A stretch of 64,000 bases of DNA from an uncultured Bacillaceae bacterium (GCA_937995745.1 CALKIU010000110.1:1-64000), one strand, 5' to 3'. Positions 25,200 through 36,196 are shown, counted from the first letter of the stretch. Numbers and translations are program-made. The notes: generated by a model from the letters alone, not told the origin.

Positions 25200-25548
25200 G
25201 TTTTCACTCTTTCCTCGTTGTCTGTTTCTTATATTTTACTAAACATTGAGCGCGAAAACAAAATAACAACCTGCACGAAGACAGACAAACTGACGGTTTG
25301 CCGGAATGGATCCAACCCGTCTCCGGCGGGCAGTCGGCTGACATTCTGTATCATTTATGCAGGCGTATAGGCCAATTGCTTAACGGAAACAGCACGGGCT
25401 TGAAATATGAATCATCTCTCGTTGATGTTTCCGGAGGGGGAAATGCACGTGGCGGCGCAGATTGAACTACAAATGGAATGCACGAATGAAGGCATTTTAT
25501 GTAAAAATATAAGTTTTCCGATATAAAAAGAAGGAATTTGGGCGGCGC

Positions 25549-25590
25549 AATATCCGGTCATGAATACCGGAGCTGGATGACCGGATATTG
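25549..25590. repeat. 14-base inverted repeat in the dnaN-yaaA gap
   Basis: CAATATCCGGTCAT and ATGACCGGATATTG pair around a 14-base spacer. Neither side has a T-run, so it is not a normal terminator. The rest of 25,200-25,640 shows no gene. Confidence 0.6.
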
Positions 25591-25640
25591 TGCTCCTCTA
25601 TGAAGCGGGTATGCAAACCTGAATTTGCCGAAAACCGGGT

Positions 25641-26777
25641 TTAGTACGTCCTTACCGGCAAAATGAGCTGAAGAATGGATTCGTCGCCAATCGGCCGGAT
25701 AATGAACGGCCTCATCGCTCCCGTAAAGTTGATTTTGATATCCGTTCCTTCCAAAGCTTTTAATGCTTCCATCACATATTTGGCGCTGAACGCGATTTTT
25801 AACTCTTCGCCTTCAATCGATTCGCACGGCAATTCTTCCACCACTTTTCCCACTTCCGGACTGATGGACGAAATTTCGAGGGTGCGCTCGTCTATCGTCG
25901 TGCATCTGACCACATGATTCCTGTGCTCCCGGGCCAACAGCGAAGCCCTGTCAATGGAGTGGAGAAGGTCTTTCGTTTTCACGACAACCGTTGTTTTGCT
26001 GTCGGTCGGGATGAGCCGCGATGTATCCGGATAATTTCCTTCCAAAAGACGTGAGAAGAAGAGCCAGTTTTTCGCTTTAAACAAAATTTGGTTTTCCGTA
26101 ATGACGATTTCCACCGGATCGCTTGTATCATCTAATGTTTTGTACAATTCGTTCAAGCTTTTACCGGGAATGACGATGTTGTACGTTTGCCCGGCATCGC
26201 CTTCAATCCGCGCTTTTCTCAAGGCGAGGCGGTGGCTGTCAGTGGCCACGCACACAAGTTCATTGTCAGCGATTTTCCAATTTACCCCTGTTAAAATCGG
26301 CCGGGTTTCAGTCGTGGAAACGGCAAAAACGGTCTGCCGGATGACATTTTTCAATAAATCGCTCGGAATTTTGAAAACATGGTCTTCTTCAATTTGCGGC
26401 AAGAGAGGGTATTCGTCCGCGTCTTGTCCGATTAAATTGAATTCCGACATTCCGGAACGGATGATGACTTGAAACCGGTTTTGAACTTCAAAATCCACAT
26501 AATCGGTGGGCAACTTTTTGACAATTTCCCCTAAATATTTTGCCTGCAGAACGATCGCTCCCGGTTCCACCACCTCTACAATTTCATCGCCGTCTTCTTC
26601 CCTGGGAATGAAAGATTCAATGGAAATGTCCGAATCGCTCCCTGTCAATGTCACACCTTGTTCGGCGGCTGTTATTTTAATTCCCGTCAAAATCGGGATC
26701 GTCGTTCTGCTCGTTACGGCTTTCATGACATCTTGCACGCTTTCAACGAGGCGTTCTCTCTGAATGCTGAATTTCAT
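25641..26777 (-). CDS. dnaN: DNA polymerase III beta sliding clamp
   Basis: 378 residues, the normal beta-clamp length, with three repeated clamp domains and the C-terminal LPVRTY end that closes the protein-binding pocket region. It forms the ring that tethers polymerase and other partners to DNA. GTGGAGG precedes the ATG. It follows dnaA after 174 bases that contain the origin unwinding region. Confidence 0.98.
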   Translation of the reverse strand: MKFSIQRERLVESVQDVMKAVTSRTTIPILTGIKITAAEQGVTLTGSDSDISIESFIPREEDGDEIVEVVEPGAIVLQAKYLGEIVKKLPTDYVDFEVQNRFQVIIRSGMSEFNLIGQDADEYPLLPQIEEDHVFKIPSDLLKNVIRQTVFAVSTTETRPILTGVNWKIADNELVCVATDSHRLALRKARIEGDAGQTYNIVIPGKSLNELYKTLDDTSDPVEIVITENQILFKAKNWLFFSRLLEGNYPDTSRLIPTDSKTTVVVKTKDLLHSIDRASLLAREHRNHVVRCTTIDERTLEISSISPEVGKVVEELPCESIEGEELKIAFSAKYVMEALKALEGTDIKINFTGAMRPFIIRPIGDESILQLILPVRTY

Positions 26778-26821
26778 AGTGTATCCTCCACTTAATTTTT
26801 ATTTAATATTTTTAAAAAAAA

Positions 26822-26863
26822 TAACAGTAATAGTAATAATAATACTTGTTAACATGTGGATAA
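26822..26863 (+). other. oriC unwinding region: DnaA-trios plus DnaA box
   Basis: A perfect DnaA box (TGTGGATAA, complement of TTATCCACA) lies at 26,855-26,863. Read 3' to 5' away from it, 26,842-26,822 gives AAT AAT AAT GAT AAT GAC AAT, seven triplets of which six fit the DnaA-trio pattern (G/A, A, T/A). A further AT-rich stretch runs to 26,790. In B. subtilis this element guides single-strand DnaA binding and opening of the origin at the same dnaA-dnaN position. Confidence 0.85.
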
Positions 26864-26923
26864 CCCCGCTTTCAACAGGAAAGACAGCCTATCCACATGT
26901 GGACAGGCTGTGCATGAGCGGGG
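26864..26923. repeat. Long inverted repeat beside the unwinding region
   Basis: An outer stem CCCCGCT/AGCGGGG encloses an inner hairpin (26,884-26,911, ACAGCCT/AGGCTGT) whose centre TCCACATGTGGA makes two overlapping DnaA-box-like sequences. It abuts the DnaA box at 26,855. It may also slow transcription leaving dnaA. Confidence 0.6.
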
Positions 26924-26938
26924 ACAAGTTATTAAAAG

Positions 26939-26947
26939 TTATTCACA
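26939..26947 (+). other. DnaA box at the end of dnaA
   Basis: TTATTCACA, one base from the consensus, eight bases before the dnaA stop. Confidence 0.6.
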
Positions 26948-26951
26948 GTAT

Positions 26952-28295
26952 TTAATTTTTAAGAATGTCGATAATTTCATCAATTTGTTTTTGCAGCTGC
27001 GGATCGGATTTGATTAATTGCGAAATTTTATTATGGGCGTGAATGACGGTTGTATGGTCGCGCCCGCCGAATTCTTCGCCGATTTTCGGCAGGGAAAAGT
27101 CCGTTAACTCACGGGACAAGTACATGGCGATTTGCCGCGGGAAGGCGATTGATTTCGTCCGTTTTTTCGCTTTGAAATCTTCCAGCCGGACGTTGAACTG
27201 TTCCCCGACCACGCGTTGAATGTCCTGAATCGTAATCACTTTCGGTTTGGAGCTCGGAATAATGTCTTTCAACGCTTCAGCTGCCAATTCGGCCGTAATA
27301 TCTTTATTGATTAATGAAGAGTAGGCAACGACGCGAATCAAAGCTCCTTCTAATTCGCGGATGTTTGAGTCTATCTGATTGGCAATGTACAGGATGACTT
27401 CATTGGGAATATCAAGGCCGTCCGCTTTCGCTTTCTTTCTCAGAATGGCGATTCTTGTTTCCAGATCGGGAGGAGTGATGTCAGTCATTAAACCCCATTC
27501 AAACCGCGAGCGCAATCTGTCCTCAAGGGTCGGAATCTCTTTCGGAGGACGGTCACTGGAAATGACAATTTGTTTGTTTTCATCATAAAGGGTGTTAAAC
27601 GTATGGAAGAATTCTTCCTGCGTCGATTCTTTTCCGGCCAAAAACTGGATATCGTCTATTAACAAAACATCCACTTTGCGGTATTTGTTGCGAAATTCCA
27701 CAGCTTTGTTGTCGCGGATGGCATTGATAAATTCGTTCGTAAATTTCTCCGATGAGAGATATACGACTTTGGCGGACGGATTATGCTCGAGAACATAATG
27801 GCCGATGGCATGCATTAAATGGGTTTTTCCGAGGCCGACGCCGCCGTAAATGAACAGGGGGTTATAAGCTTTTGCCGGCGCTTCCGCCACCGCCAAAGAT
27901 GCGGCATGGGCAAAACGGTTTCCGGAACCGATGACGAACGTGTCAAATTTGTATTTTGGATTCAGCATGGTGGAGGCCAGATCCGACTGTTCCTTTTTGC
28001 TCGTCTTATTCGTTTCAAGTAGCCCTTCTTCATCAAATTCCGCCTGGCTTTGCGGGATAATAAATTTGACTTTCACTTCTTCTCCGGTAATGTCATATAA
28101 AATTTCCGTGATTAATTTCGTATACCGCTCTTCCAGCCAATCTCTCGCAAATTCATTGGGAGCGACAATGATGAGCGTGTTTCCTTTCAACGAGTGGGCC
28201 GTTGTCGACTTCAGCCATGTCTCGAAACTGGGCTTGCTGATTTTTGTTTCGATGACGGCGAGAGCTTTATTCCAAAGGTCGGCGATGTTCCTCAA
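26952..28295 (-). CDS. dnaA: Chromosomal replication initiator DnaA
   Basis: 447 residues. Domain I (1 to about 80) binds partners such as DnaD or SirA; domain II is short; domain III is the AAA+ core with Walker [10 protein letters not shown] and Walker [10 protein letters not shown]; domain IV has the DNA-binding signature [12 protein letters not shown]. Very close to B. subtilis DnaA throughout. DnaA boxes overlap its promoter, which implies autorepression. Confidence 0.99.
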   Translation of the reverse strand: MRNIADLWNKALAVIETKISKPSFETWLKSTTAHSLKGNTLIIVAPNEFARDWLEERYTKLITEILYDITGEEVKVKFIIPQSQAEFDEEGLLETNKTSKKEQSDLASTMLNPKYKFDTFVIGSGNRFAHAASLAVAEAPAKAYNPLFIYGGVGLGKTHLMHAIGHYVLEHNPSAKVVYLSSEKFTNEFINAIRDNKAVEFRNKYRKVDVLLIDDIQFLAGKESTQEEFFHTFNTLYDENKQIVISSDRPPKEIPTLEDRLRSRFEWGLMTDITPPDLETRIAILRKKAKADGLDIPNEVILYIANQIDSNIRELEGALIRVVAYSSLINKDITAELAAEALKDIIPSSKPKVITIQDIQRVVGEQFNVRLEDFKAKKRTKSIAFPRQIAMYLSRELTDFSLPKIGEEFGGRDHTTVIHAHNKISQLIKSDPQLQKQIDEIIDILKN

Positions 28296-28470
28296 AAGAT
28301 TGTCCCTCCTTTTCTCTTCCTAAAATGGAGCAGGTGGCCCTTTTTCTCATCTGGCTACAGATTATCATTCATATTTCAAGAATTTCGGACATATCTATGA
28401 ATAAAAATTGTCGGTTGTGGAAAACTGTATGATCAGGGGATTAGGATCGTTTTCGACATTATTCATAGGT

Positions 28471-28705
28471 TGTGGATAATCGTTATAAACAAGAGTGAAT
28501 AAACTATCCACAAGATATCCACATTTTGTGGATAAACCACTTACCCACAAGAGATATTCAGGTTGAAAACACAACTATAATATCAGATTATGTCAGGTGT
28601 TGCAATGGCTTTTATCAATTTATCCACAACTTTGACAGATTGTTAACAAAGATTGTCCACAACCTCTGAATCTGTGAAAAATCTGTCTATAAAGGTTGTG
28701 GACAA
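28471..28705. other. oriC: oriC DnaA-box cluster upstream of dnaA
   Basis: Boxes read: TGTGGATAA (28,471-28,479), CTATCCACA (28,504-28,512), ATATCCACA (28,515-28,523), TGTGGATAA (28,527-28,535), TTACCCACA (28,541-28,549), TTATCCACA (28,620-28,628), TTGTCCACA (28,653-28,661) and TGTGGACAA (28,697-28,705). Three are perfect. Together with the boxes after dnaA this is the two-part origin of Bacilli. From 28,740 to 29,240 I see no gene or repeat. Confidence 0.93.
28577..28605 (-). promoter_or_regulatory. dnaA promoter
   Basis: Minus-strand TTGCAA (28,600-28,605), 17-base spacer, TATTAT (28,577-28,582), lying inside the DnaA-box cluster and giving a leader of about 275 bases. Confidence 0.65.
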
Positions 28706-29244
28706 ATGTCGGTTTTAGCGGAAGTTACTCACATGGTGATAAAGGCAAATGTGAATGAATGGGGAGAGGGAATGGCGGATAGGCGGGAAGGGAAAAAACA
28801 AACAGTTACCGGCTGAAGAAAAATGAAAGACTGAGAGAAATAGAGTTCATCGTCTGTAGTCAAAGGGGGATGAAGAAAGTCCCGCCGAAAAGAGGAAAGG
28901 TAAGAGCGGGAACGCAAAAGAGGTTCCCGCCTATGGCCAAATCGTGTTTGCGAGTAAAAAGCGCGGGCGAGGGAGGCCGTTGAGGGGGCCGGAAAAGAAA
29001 TTCGTCACCGGTCAAATGTCCATTGCCAAAAGACTCTCCCGGGGGGCGGGGATCTTCTGGCGAAAATGCCGCATTTTGATTTGAGAGGAAGGCAAGGTGC
29101 GGGGCCCTTTTCATTTTTCACTCGGGAATGTTTCGGCAAATATTTTTTCGGCTTGATGGCGTTGATTTTTTGAAAAAACAGGTCGATCCTTCATCCCGCC
29201 GCAAAACCCGCTTCCAGCGGAGGAATGGCATATATTGTCTATGG

Positions 29245-29274
29245 TTGACATTTTCATTTTCCTTTAATTATAAT
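29245..29274 (+). promoter_or_regulatory. rpmH promoter
   Basis: TTGACA (29,245-29,250), 18-base spacer, TATAAT (29,269-29,274); both boxes are perfect. It reads away from oriC into rpmH. Confidence 0.85.
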
Positions 29275-29320
29275 TATACAGACTGTCTATGAAATTCATT
29301 CCTCGGGGGAGGTGTCATAT

Positions 29321-29455
29321 ATGAAAAGAACGTATCAACCGAGTGTGATTAAAAGAAAGAGAACTCACGGTTTTCGCGCCCGCATGGCAACGAAGAACGG
29401 ACGCAAGGTGCTGGCAAGACGCCGCAGAAAAGGAAGAAAAGTATTATCAGCATAG
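29321..29455 (+). CDS. rpmH: Ribosomal protein L34
   Basis: 44 residues, [18 protein letters not shown] onward, extremely basic, ending KGRKVLSA: the L34 family at its exact usual length. GGGGGAGG precedes the ATG. It lies next to oriC and upstream of rnpA, as in almost all bacteria. A terminator-like hairpin between the two probably lowers rnpA relative to rpmH. Confidence 0.97.
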   Translation: MKRTYQPSVIKRKRTHGFRARMATKNGRKVLARRRRKGRKVLSA

Positions 29456-29456
29456 G

Positions 29457-29482
29457 CCACTGAAATGTCAGTGGTCTTTTTT
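29457..29482 (+). terminator. Attenuator between rpmH and rnpA
   Basis: CCACTGA/TCAGTGG stem with six T, starting two bases after the rpmH stop. Confidence 0.8.
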
Positions 29483-29598
29483 CTGATAAAAGTTGTGTCC
29501 GCTTGCGCAACCGGAAATGGAAACGGCGTCCGGAAAGAACAAAGACTTTGGTTGGTTCCGGCCGAAAATTCAGCAGCAGAATTGCAGGTGAGCCGTTG

Positions 29599-29967
29599 AT
29601 GAAAAAGGCATACAGGGTAAAAAAGAATGACGAGTTTCAAGAAGTGTTTAAGAAGGGGCGTTCCTATGCCAACCGGCAATTTGTCGTCTATTTTTTAAAA
29701 AAACCGGGACAAACACATTTCCGCATCGGAATATCCGTCAGCAAAAAGCTCGGTAAAGCGGTTGTCCGGAACAGAATCAAAAGATACATCCGCCAGTCTT
29801 TTTTAGAACTGGAAGACTACTTGAAACAGGAATACGATTATATTATTATCGCCCGCAAACCGGCGGCGGAAATGGATTTTTTCGAAGTGAAAAAGAGCCT
29901 CATCCATGTGTTGAAACTGTCGAGGGTCTTTGCGAAAAAACCTCCTGCAGTCGACCGGAAAAACTAA
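29599..29967 (+). CDS. rnpA: Ribonuclease P protein component
   Basis: 122 residues. It helps the RNase P RNA bind and cut precursor tRNA. The RNP motif is [19 protein letters not shown], followed by [14 protein letters not shown] chose the ATG at 29,599 (AGGTGAG before it), which gives the family length; the open frame extends upstream without support. Confidence 0.96.
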   Translation: MKKAYRVKKNDEFQEVFKKGRSYANRQFVVYFLKKPGQTHFRIGISVSKKLGKAVVRNRIKRYIRQSFLELEDYLKQEYDYIIIARKPAAEMDFFEVKKSLIHVLKLSRVFAKKPPAVDRKN

Positions 29968-30111
29968 TTTTTAAAACTCTTTGATTTTCTGAAGCAAACC
30001 GGCAGAAAAGATGATACAATACACTTGATTGTATAGAAAATCCGTAGATTAAGATAAAATATTTTACATATCATTCGATGCAGATCAGGCGTTGTAAGGA
30101 GGAAAAGGTGC

Positions 30112-30876
30112 TTGAAACGAAAACTAGCGTTATTATCCGGATTGTTTTTAATTGTTGTTCTTTTAACCGGCTGTACAGAATACGACCAACCGATTACAGC
30201 GGAAAGTGAAGGATTTTGGAACGAATTTGTCGTTTATCCTTTATCCCAGCTGCTCATCTGGTTTGCCGAAAAAGCGGGAGGAAGTTTCGGGATTTCCATC
30301 ATTATCGTAACGATCATTATCCGGTTGATCATTTTGCCTTTGTACATCAAGCAAATGAAAGGCATGAAAGCTATGCAAGCGCTTCAGCCCGAACTGCAGA
30401 AACTCCAGCAGAAATACAGCTCAAAAGATGCGGTCACCCAGCAGAAGCTGCAGCAGGAGACGATGGCGCTATTCCAAAAATATAACGTCAATCCTTTATC
30501 CGGATGTTTGCCGATATTGATTCAAATTCCGATCTTGGTCGGATTTTTCCACGCCATTACCCGGACAAGGGTGATTGCCGAGGATACGTTCCTCTGGTTT
30601 GATTTGGGGTCTCCGGATCCGATCCTCGCCATTCTGGCCGGTTTGACCACATTCGCCCAGCAAAAACTGGCCATGTCGGGAGCGGCGGCGCAAAATCCAC
30701 AGGCGAAAATGATGCTTTATCTGATGCCGCTCATGATCGTCGTTTTTGCCTTTACGTTCCCGTCAGCCCTTGCTTTGTATTGGGTAATTGGAAACTTCTT
30801 TGGAATAGGGCAAGCATATTTTGTGAAAGCACCGGAAATACAAGATGCCGGTAAAGCAGGAGGAGCTAAAAAGTGA
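30112..30876 (+). CDS. spoIIIJ: Membrane protein insertase YidC1/SpoIIIJ
   Basis: 254 residues. A lipoprotein signal (LLTGC, Cys at about 21) precedes five membrane segments of the YidC/Oxa1 fold, with the hydrophilic-groove Arg in [10 protein letters not shown]. It inserts membrane proteins and in spore formers is needed for forespore sigma-G activation. The start is TTG at 30,112 behind a strong AAGGAGG. It overlaps jag by four bases (GTGA). Confidence 0.95.
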   Translation: MKRKLALLSGLFLIVVLLTGCTEYDQPITAESEGFWNEFVVYPLSQLLIWFAEKAGGSFGISIIIVTIIIRLIILPLYIKQMKGMKAMQALQPELQKLQQKYSSKDAVTQQKLQQETMALFQKYNVNPLSGCLPILIQIPILVGFFHAITRTRVIAEDTFLWFDLGSPDPILAILAGLTTFAQQKLAMSGAAAQNPQAKMMLYLMPLMIVVFAFTFPSALALYWVIGNFFGIGQAYFVKAPEIQDAGKAGGAKK

Positions 30877-31499
30877 AACAAGTAACCGCTACGGGCCAAA
30901 CGGTGGAAGATGCCATACAATCCGCTTTGGAGGAACTGAACACGACCAGGGACAAAGTGGAAGTATCCATCATTGATGAAGGAAAAAGAGGGATTTTCGG
31001 TTTTGGAGCGCGTCCGGCCATTGTCAAAGTGACAAAAATCATCGATCCGATTGAAGAAGGAAAAAATTTTTTACTGGCGGTTAGTGAAAAAATGGGCGCT
31101 CCGGCAAAAGTGGAAGTGCAAACGGAAGGCAGGCAGGTCACTTATTTGTTGTCCGGTGAAAAAATCGCCCTTTTGATCGGAAAAAGGGGACAAACATTAA
31201 ATTCGCTGCAATATTTGACGCAGCTCATCGTAAACCGGCATTCGGATCAATATTTGTACGTCATGCTTGACGCGGAAAATTACCGGCAGCGGAGAAACGA
31301 GACATTGGTCCACCTCGCCGAACGCATGGCGGAAAAAGTGCTCCGCACCGGGCAAAAAGTTGTCCTTGAACCGATGCCGTCCTATGAGCGGAAAATCATT
31401 CATACCGCGTTGATGAATCACGAGCATGTGAAAACTTTCTCCGATGGTGTGGAACCGCACCGTCACATTGTTATAGCGCCGGCAAAAAACGGAGAATAG
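30873..31499 (+). CDS. jag: RNA-binding protein Jag/KhpB
   Basis: 208 residues: Jag N-terminal domain (about 1-52, with GKRGIFGFG), KH domain (about 75-150, [13 protein letters not shown] as GXXG loop) and R3H domain (about 150-208, [16 protein letters not shown]). The family binds small and messenger RNA and affects cell division and elongation. GTG start, overlapping spoIIIJ. Confidence 0.95.
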   Translation: MKQVTATGQTVEDAIQSALEELNTTRDKVEVSIIDEGKRGIFGFGARPAIVKVTKIIDPIEEGKNFLLAVSEKMGAPAKVEVQTEGRQVTYLLSGEKIALLIGKRGQTLNSLQYLTQLIVNRHSDQYLYVMLDAENYRQRRNETLVHLAERMAEKVLRTGQKVVLEPMPSYERKIIHTALMNHEHVKTFSDGVEPHRHIVIAPAKNGE

Positions 31500-31541
31500 A
31501 AATGTGCGGCCTGATTGCGAAAAAGTTTGCCGTTCAAAACC

Positions 31542-31586
31542 GTCTCATGCGGGGGAATCGACCTTCGGCATGAGACTTTTTTTTTT
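31542..31586 (+). terminator. Terminator after jag
   Basis: Perfect nine-base stem GTCTCATGC/GCATGAGAC followed by ten T. Confidence 0.93.
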
Positions 31587-31596
31587 CGCCAAAAAA

Positions 31597-31711
31597 ATAT
31601 CCACAAGAGGAACAAAAAGAGAAGATCGGTTGTGGGTAAGCCGGTTGTTCTGTTATTGTTATTCACATGTGGATAAGCTAAAATAATGCATATTGAGAAA
31701 AATGTGGATAA
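31597..31711. other. DnaA-box cluster between jag and mnmE
   Basis: ATATCCACA (31,597-31,605), TGTGGGTAA (31,631-31,639), TTATTCACA (31,659-31,667) touching TGTGGATAA (31,668-31,676), and TGTGGATAA (31,703-31,711). B. subtilis has DnaA-box clusters outside oriC, one of which, as I recall, lies in this same gap; they titrate DnaA. The stretch up to mnmE holds no gene. Confidence 0.75.
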
Positions 31712-31918
31712 TGTAAGTTTTGCCGGTTCGTATGACTTTTTTACCGGATGGGCATATGTTATTTTAATAAATTGGGGAAATTTTTTTACGCAACCGGCAA
31801 GGACGTGCGCCGGCACGATCCCGGTGCGGACCGGCACGAAAGGGGAGATGAATGATGGAACAGGGGAGGTTCCATTAAAATAAAGATAGGAAGTTTTGAA
31901 CGGAAAGAGGTGGGCAGG

Positions 31919-33304
31919 ATGGAGCAGGATACGATTGCAGCCATTTCCACGCCGCTCGGTGAAGGGGCGATCGGCATTGTGAGAATGAGCGGTCCGGAAG
32001 CGATAGCGATTGCCGACAAATTGTACAGGGGAAGCAAAGGGAAAAGGCTGAAAGATGTTCCCAGCCATACGATCCATTACGGGAAAATCATCGACCTGGA
32101 AACAAACGAGACGGCGGAAGAAGTCATGGTTTCAGTAATGAAGGCGCCGAAAACGTTCACAAGGGAAGATGTCGTTGAAATAAACTGCCACGGCGGGATC
32201 GCCTCGGTCAACCGGGTTTTGCAGCTTGTTCTAAGGGAAGGGGCAAGACTGGCAGAACCGGGGGAATTTACGAAGCGGGCTTTTTTGAACGGACGGATCG
32301 ATCTGTCCCAGGCGGAAGCGGTGATGGATTTAATCAGGGCGAAAACGGATAAAGCGATGACGATCGCTTTGGGACAAATGGAAGGACGGCTGTCAAAACT
32401 GGTGAGGAGACTGCGCCGGGAAATCGTGGAAATATTGGCACAAATCGAAGTGAACATCGATTATCCGGAGTATGATGATGTGGAAGAAATGACCCATCAC
32501 ATGCTTTTGGAAAAAGGCCGTTACATCCGCGGGGAAATTAAAAAGATTTTGGAAACATCCAAACAGGGAAAGATATTGCGGGAAGGACTGTCCACCGCGA
32601 TCATTGGGCGGCCGAATGTGGGGAAATCTTCCTTGCTGAACAGTCTGGCGCAAGAAAATAAAGCGATCGTAACCGATATTCCCGGAACGACGAGAGACGT
32701 GATTGAAGAATATGTCAATGTGCGGGGAATTCCTTTAAGGCTTCTTGATACGGCGGGCATCCGCGAGACGGAAGACATCGTCGAACGGATCGGCGTGGAA
32801 CGTTCCCGGAAAGTGCTTCAGGAAGCGGATTTAATCCTTCTCGTGCTGAATTACGGGGAAAAACTTTCACCTGAAGATGAACGCCTTTTTGAAGCCGTGG
32901 AAGGCATGGATGTGATCGTCATTGTCAACAAAACGGACTTGCCGCAAAAGATTGACATGGAAAAAGTAAAACAATTGGCAAAAGGGAAAAAAGTCATCAC
33001 GACGTCGCTGTTGAAAGAAGAAGGCATTGATGAACTGGAAGAAGCGATTGCGTCCATGTTTTTTGCCGGAGAAATCGAAGGCGGCGATTTGACATATGTA
33101 TCAAACAGCCGCCATATCGCTTTGCTCCATCAGGCTTTGCAGGCTGTGGAAGACGCCCTGGCGGCCACGGAGGCGGGCATGCCGGTAGATATTGTCCAGA
33201 TTGATTTGACCCGCTCCTGGGAACTGCTTGGGGAAATCATCGGAGAAAATGTCCATGAAGATTTAATTAATCAATTGTTTTCCCAATTTTGTCTCGGAAA
33301 ATAG
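31919..33304 (+). CDS. mnmE: tRNA modification GTPase MnmE
   Basis: 461 residues. With MnmG it makes the cmnm5U34 wobble modification in tRNA. An N-terminal folate-binding domain (about 1-118) and a helical domain enclose a G domain: [22 protein letters not shown] and NKTD. The C-terminal Cys of FCLGK, needed for activity, is present. The ATG at 31,919 follows AAGAGGTG; a GTG at 31,910 is less likely. Confidence 0.97.
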   Translation: MEQDTIAAISTPLGEGAIGIVRMSGPEAIAIADKLYRGSKGKRLKDVPSHTIHYGKIIDLETNETAEEVMVSVMKAPKTFTREDVVEINCHGGIASVNRVLQLVLREGARLAEPGEFTKRAFLNGRIDLSQAEAVMDLIRAKTDKAMTIALGQMEGRLSKLVRRLRREIVEILAQIEVNIDYPEYDDVEEMTHHMLLEKGRYIRGEIKKILETSKQGKILREGLSTAIIGRPNVGKSSLLNSLAQENKAIVTDIPGTTRDVIEEYVNVRGIPLRLLDTAGIRETEDIVERIGVERSRKVLQEADLILLVLNYGEKLSPEDERLFEAVEGMDVIVIVNKTDLPQKIDMEKVKQLAKGKKVITTSLLKEEGIDELEEAIASMFFAGEIEGGDLTYVSNSRHIALLHQALQAVEDALAATEAGMPVDIVQIDLTRSWELLGEIIGENVHEDLINQLFSQFCLGK

Positions 33305-33376
33305 TAAAAGGGAAAAACAAAAGGCTATACGGTGCCGTTCCGTTTTTGTTTGGAATGCATAAAAGGAGGGAAGAAT

Positions 33377-35272
33377 ATGCCTTATGATGCCGGAAGTTAT
33401 GATGTGATTGTTGTCGGCGCGGGGCATGCGGGCTGTGAAGCGGGATTGGCCGCTGCCCGGATGGGTGCGAAAACGTTGATGCTTACGATCAGTTTGGACA
33501 CGATTGGGTTTATGCCGTGCAACCCTTCGGTCGGGGGGCCGGCGAAAGGCGTTGTCGTCAGGGAAATTGACGCCCTCGGGGGAGAAATGGGAAAAAATGT
33601 TGACAAAACGTATATTCAGCTGCGGATGTTGAATACCCGCAAAGGTCCTGCCGTCCGAGCTTTGCGGGCCCAAGTGGACAAAGTCGCTTATCAGCGGGAA
33701 ATGAAAAAAACGCTGGAAAACCAGGAGAATTTGACATTGGTGCAGGCGATGGTCGAAGAGTTGATTGTGGAAGGGGATACGTGTATAGGCGTCGTCACGA
33801 AAACGGGAGCCCGCTATTACGGAAAAGCGGTCGTTTTGACGACGGGGACATTTTTGCGGGGAGAAATCATTATCGGCGAATTAAAATATTCGAGCGGCCC
33901 CAACAATCAACAGCCTTCGATCAAGCTTTCCGATCATCTGAAAGAACTCGGATTTGAGCTCGTCCGTTTTAAAACGGGGACGCCGATGCGGATTAACAGC
34001 AGGACGATTGACTACAGCAAAACGGAAATTCAGCCGGGAGATGAAGGTCCGCTCGCCTTTTCTTATGAAACGAAAGAATTTCGGACAGAACAACTTCCGT
34101 GCTGGCTTACATATACGAACGCAGAAACCCATGAGATCATCAATAAAAACCTCCACCGGGCCCCGATGTTTTCCGGGATGATAAAAGGCACCGGCGCCCG
34201 TTATTGTCCGTCCATCGAGGATAAAGTCGTCCGCTTCAGCGACAAGCCGCGGCACCAAATTTTCCTCGAGCCGGAAGGAATGGATACGAATGAAGTGTAC
34301 GTGCAAGGTTTGTCGACAAGCATGCCGGAAGAAGTGCAGCATCAAATGCTGCGCACGGTGCCGGGTCTTGAGAATGCCCAACTGATGCGGCCGGGGTATG
34401 CAATTGAATACGACGTCATCGTTCCCACCCAACTGTGGCCGACGTTGGAAACGAAAAAAATCAAAAACTTGTTTACCGCCGGCCAAATCAACGGAACATC
34501 CGGATATGAAGAAGCGGCCGCACAAGGGCTTCTGGCGGGCATTAATGCCGTCCGTAAAATCAGGGGACAAAGCGAAGTCATTTTAAAGCGTTCCGATGCT
34601 TATATCGGTGTGTTGATCGATGATCTCGTCACAAAAGGGACGAATGAACCGTACCGGCTGTTGACTTCCCGGGCCGAATACCGCCTGCTGCTGCGGCATG
34701 ACAATGCGGATCTCCGTTTGACGGAAATAGGCTATGAGGTCGGGTTGATCAGCGAGGAGCGGTACAAAAAATTCCTCGCCAAAAAAGAGGCGATTCATGA
34801 AGAAATCAAACGCCTCCGTTCCATAATCATCAAACCGTCTCCACAAGTGCAGGCATTTTTGCGGGAGATAGGCAGCAGCGAATTAAAAGACGGCATCCGC
34901 GCTTCCGATTTGTTGAAACGTCCGGAAATTTCTTATGAAGATGTGCTCCGGTTTGCTCCCCGAAAGACGCCGCTCAGCCCGGATGCGAGCGAGCAGGTGG
35001 AAATTCAAATCAAATATGAGGGGTACATTGAGAAGTCGCTGCAGCAAGTGGAGCGTCTCTTGAAAATGGAAAACAAGAAAATTCCCGAAGACATAGATTA
35101 TGATGCCATTCACGGATTGGCCACGGAGGCGAGACAAAAGCTGAAAAAAGTCCGGCCCCTTACCATCGCCCAGGCGTCGCGGATTTCCGGAGTCAACCCG
35201 GCGGATATATCCATTTTGCTTGTTTACCTTGAACATGGAAAAATCGCCCGGGTATCTTCCAATGAAGGATGA
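33377..35272 (+). CDS. mnmG: tRNA modification enzyme MnmG (GidA)
   Basis: 631 residues, the FAD-dependent partner of MnmE. The dinucleotide fold is [10 protein letters not shown] (about 14-23), with the signature GPKYCPS-like region here read as [15 protein letters not shown] and the second motif [17 protein letters not shown]. The ATG at 33,377 follows AAAGGAGGG. It overlaps nothing and leads into rsmG after 25 bases. Confidence 0.97.
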   Translation: MPYDAGSYDVIVVGAGHAGCEAGLAAARMGAKTLMLTISLDTIGFMPCNPSVGGPAKGVVVREIDALGGEMGKNVDKTYIQLRMLNTRKGPAVRALRAQVDKVAYQREMKKTLENQENLTLVQAMVEELIVEGDTCIGVVTKTGARYYGKAVVLTTGTFLRGEIIIGELKYSSGPNNQQPSIKLSDHLKELGFELVRFKTGTPMRINSRTIDYSKTEIQPGDEGPLAFSYETKEFRTEQLPCWLTYTNAETHEIINKNLHRAPMFSGMIKGTGARYCPSIEDKVVRFSDKPRHQIFLEPEGMDTNEVYVQGLSTSMPEEVQHQMLRTVPGLENAQLMRPGYAIEYDVIVPTQLWPTLETKKIKNLFTAGQINGTSGYEEAAAQGLLAGINAVRKIRGQSEVILKRSDAYIGVLIDDLVTKGTNEPYRLLTSRAEYRLLLRHDNADLRLTEIGYEVGLISEERYKKFLAKKEAIHEEIKRLRSIIIKPSPQVQAFLREIGSSELKDGIRASDLLKRPEISYEDVLRFAPRKTPLSPDASEQVEIQIKYEGYIEKSLQQVERLLKMENKKIPEDIDYDAIHGLATEARQKLKKVRPLTIAQASRISGVNPADISILLVYLEHGKIARVSSNEG

Positions 35273-35297
35273 GGCCGGGAGACAAGGAAGGATGAAT

Positions 35298-36014
35298 ATG
35301 AATACCGAACAATTCACCCAAAAACTGGAAGAACAAAACATTCATTTGACGCCCCGGCAGCTTGAACAATTTAACATCTATTACGAAACGCTTGTCGAAT
35401 GGAACAAAAAAATGAATTTAACGGCGATTACGGAAAAACCGGAAGTGTATTTAAAGCATTTTTACGATTCGTTGACGGCTGCTTTCTATTTTGATTTCAA
35501 CCGGCCCCTCTCTGTTTGCGATGTCGGGGCCGGAGCCGGTTTTCCGAGCATTCCTTTAAAAATTGCCTTTCCCGATTTGCAAGTGACCGTTGTTGATTCA
35601 TTGAACAAACGGATTCATTTTTTGCACCATTTGGCAAGCGAATTGCAAATAGACGGCGTCTCTTTTGTCCATGATCGGGCCGAGACGTTCGGGCAAAAGC
35701 GCGAACACCGGGAACAATACGATGTGGTCACCGCCCGCGCCGTCGCCCGCATGCCGGTTTTATGTGAACTTTGCCTGCCGTTGGTGAAAGTCGGCGGCAC
35801 CTTTATTGCGATGAAGGCGGCAAATGCCCGTGAAGAACTCAATGAAGCAAAAAAAGCGATTTCCATTCTCGGCGGAAAAGTGGAACACATCCATTCATTT
35901 ACGCTCCCCATTGAAAACAGCGAACGGAACATCATTATGATCAAAAAGCAGAAAGCGACGCCGAAAAAATATCCCCGCAAACCGGGAATTCCGAATAAAT
36001 CGCCGCTTATGTAA
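35298..36014 (+). CDS. rsmG: 16S rRNA (guanine527-N7)-methyltransferase RsmG
   Basis: 238 residues. It methylates G527 of 16S rRNA, whose loss gives low-level streptomycin resistance. The SAM-binding loop is [16 protein letters not shown] (about 74-89); NLTAITE and TARAVAR are also conserved. I chose the second ATG (35,298), properly spaced from GGAAGG. Confidence 0.96.
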   Translation: MNTEQFTQKLEEQNIHLTPRQLEQFNIYYETLVEWNKKMNLTAITEKPEVYLKHFYDSLTAAFYFDFNRPLSVCDVGAGAGFPSIPLKIAFPDLQVTVVDSLNKRIHFLHHLASELQIDGVSFVHDRAETFGQKREHREQYDVVTARAVARMPVLCELCLPLVKVGGTFIAMKAANAREELNEAKKAISILGGKVEHIHSFTLPIENSERNIIMIKKQKATPKKYPRKPGIPNKSPLM

Positions 36015-36052
36015 TCCGGGCGAGCCGGTCCGATTCGCCCGGATTTGTTTTT
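36014..36052 (+). terminator. Terminator after rsmG
   Basis: Perfect ten-base stem ATCCGGGCGA/TCGCCCGGAT, then TTGTTTTT. Confidence 0.85.
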
Positions 36053-36196
36053 CAAGCATTTGCGGCGGTGACAATTTTTCCTTGTTTCCGGATGAGGGGT
36101 GTTTCACATTCTCTTTTAATTGTGGCATAATTTTTATAACGACTATTGCGACTTGATGGCCGTCCATCGGGAGTTTAGATAGAGGTGGTGCACGAT

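Noticed and set aside
28471..28705. CRISPR-like array of short repeats in oriC
   Set aside because: The repeats are nine-base DnaA boxes in mixed orientation and uneven spacing, with no constant spacer length.
28860..29114. Minus-strand frame of 84 codons right of oriC
   Set aside because: Proline- and arginine-rich, no ribosome site, no relatives recognised; it lies in the origin-side gap where only rpmH regulation is expected.
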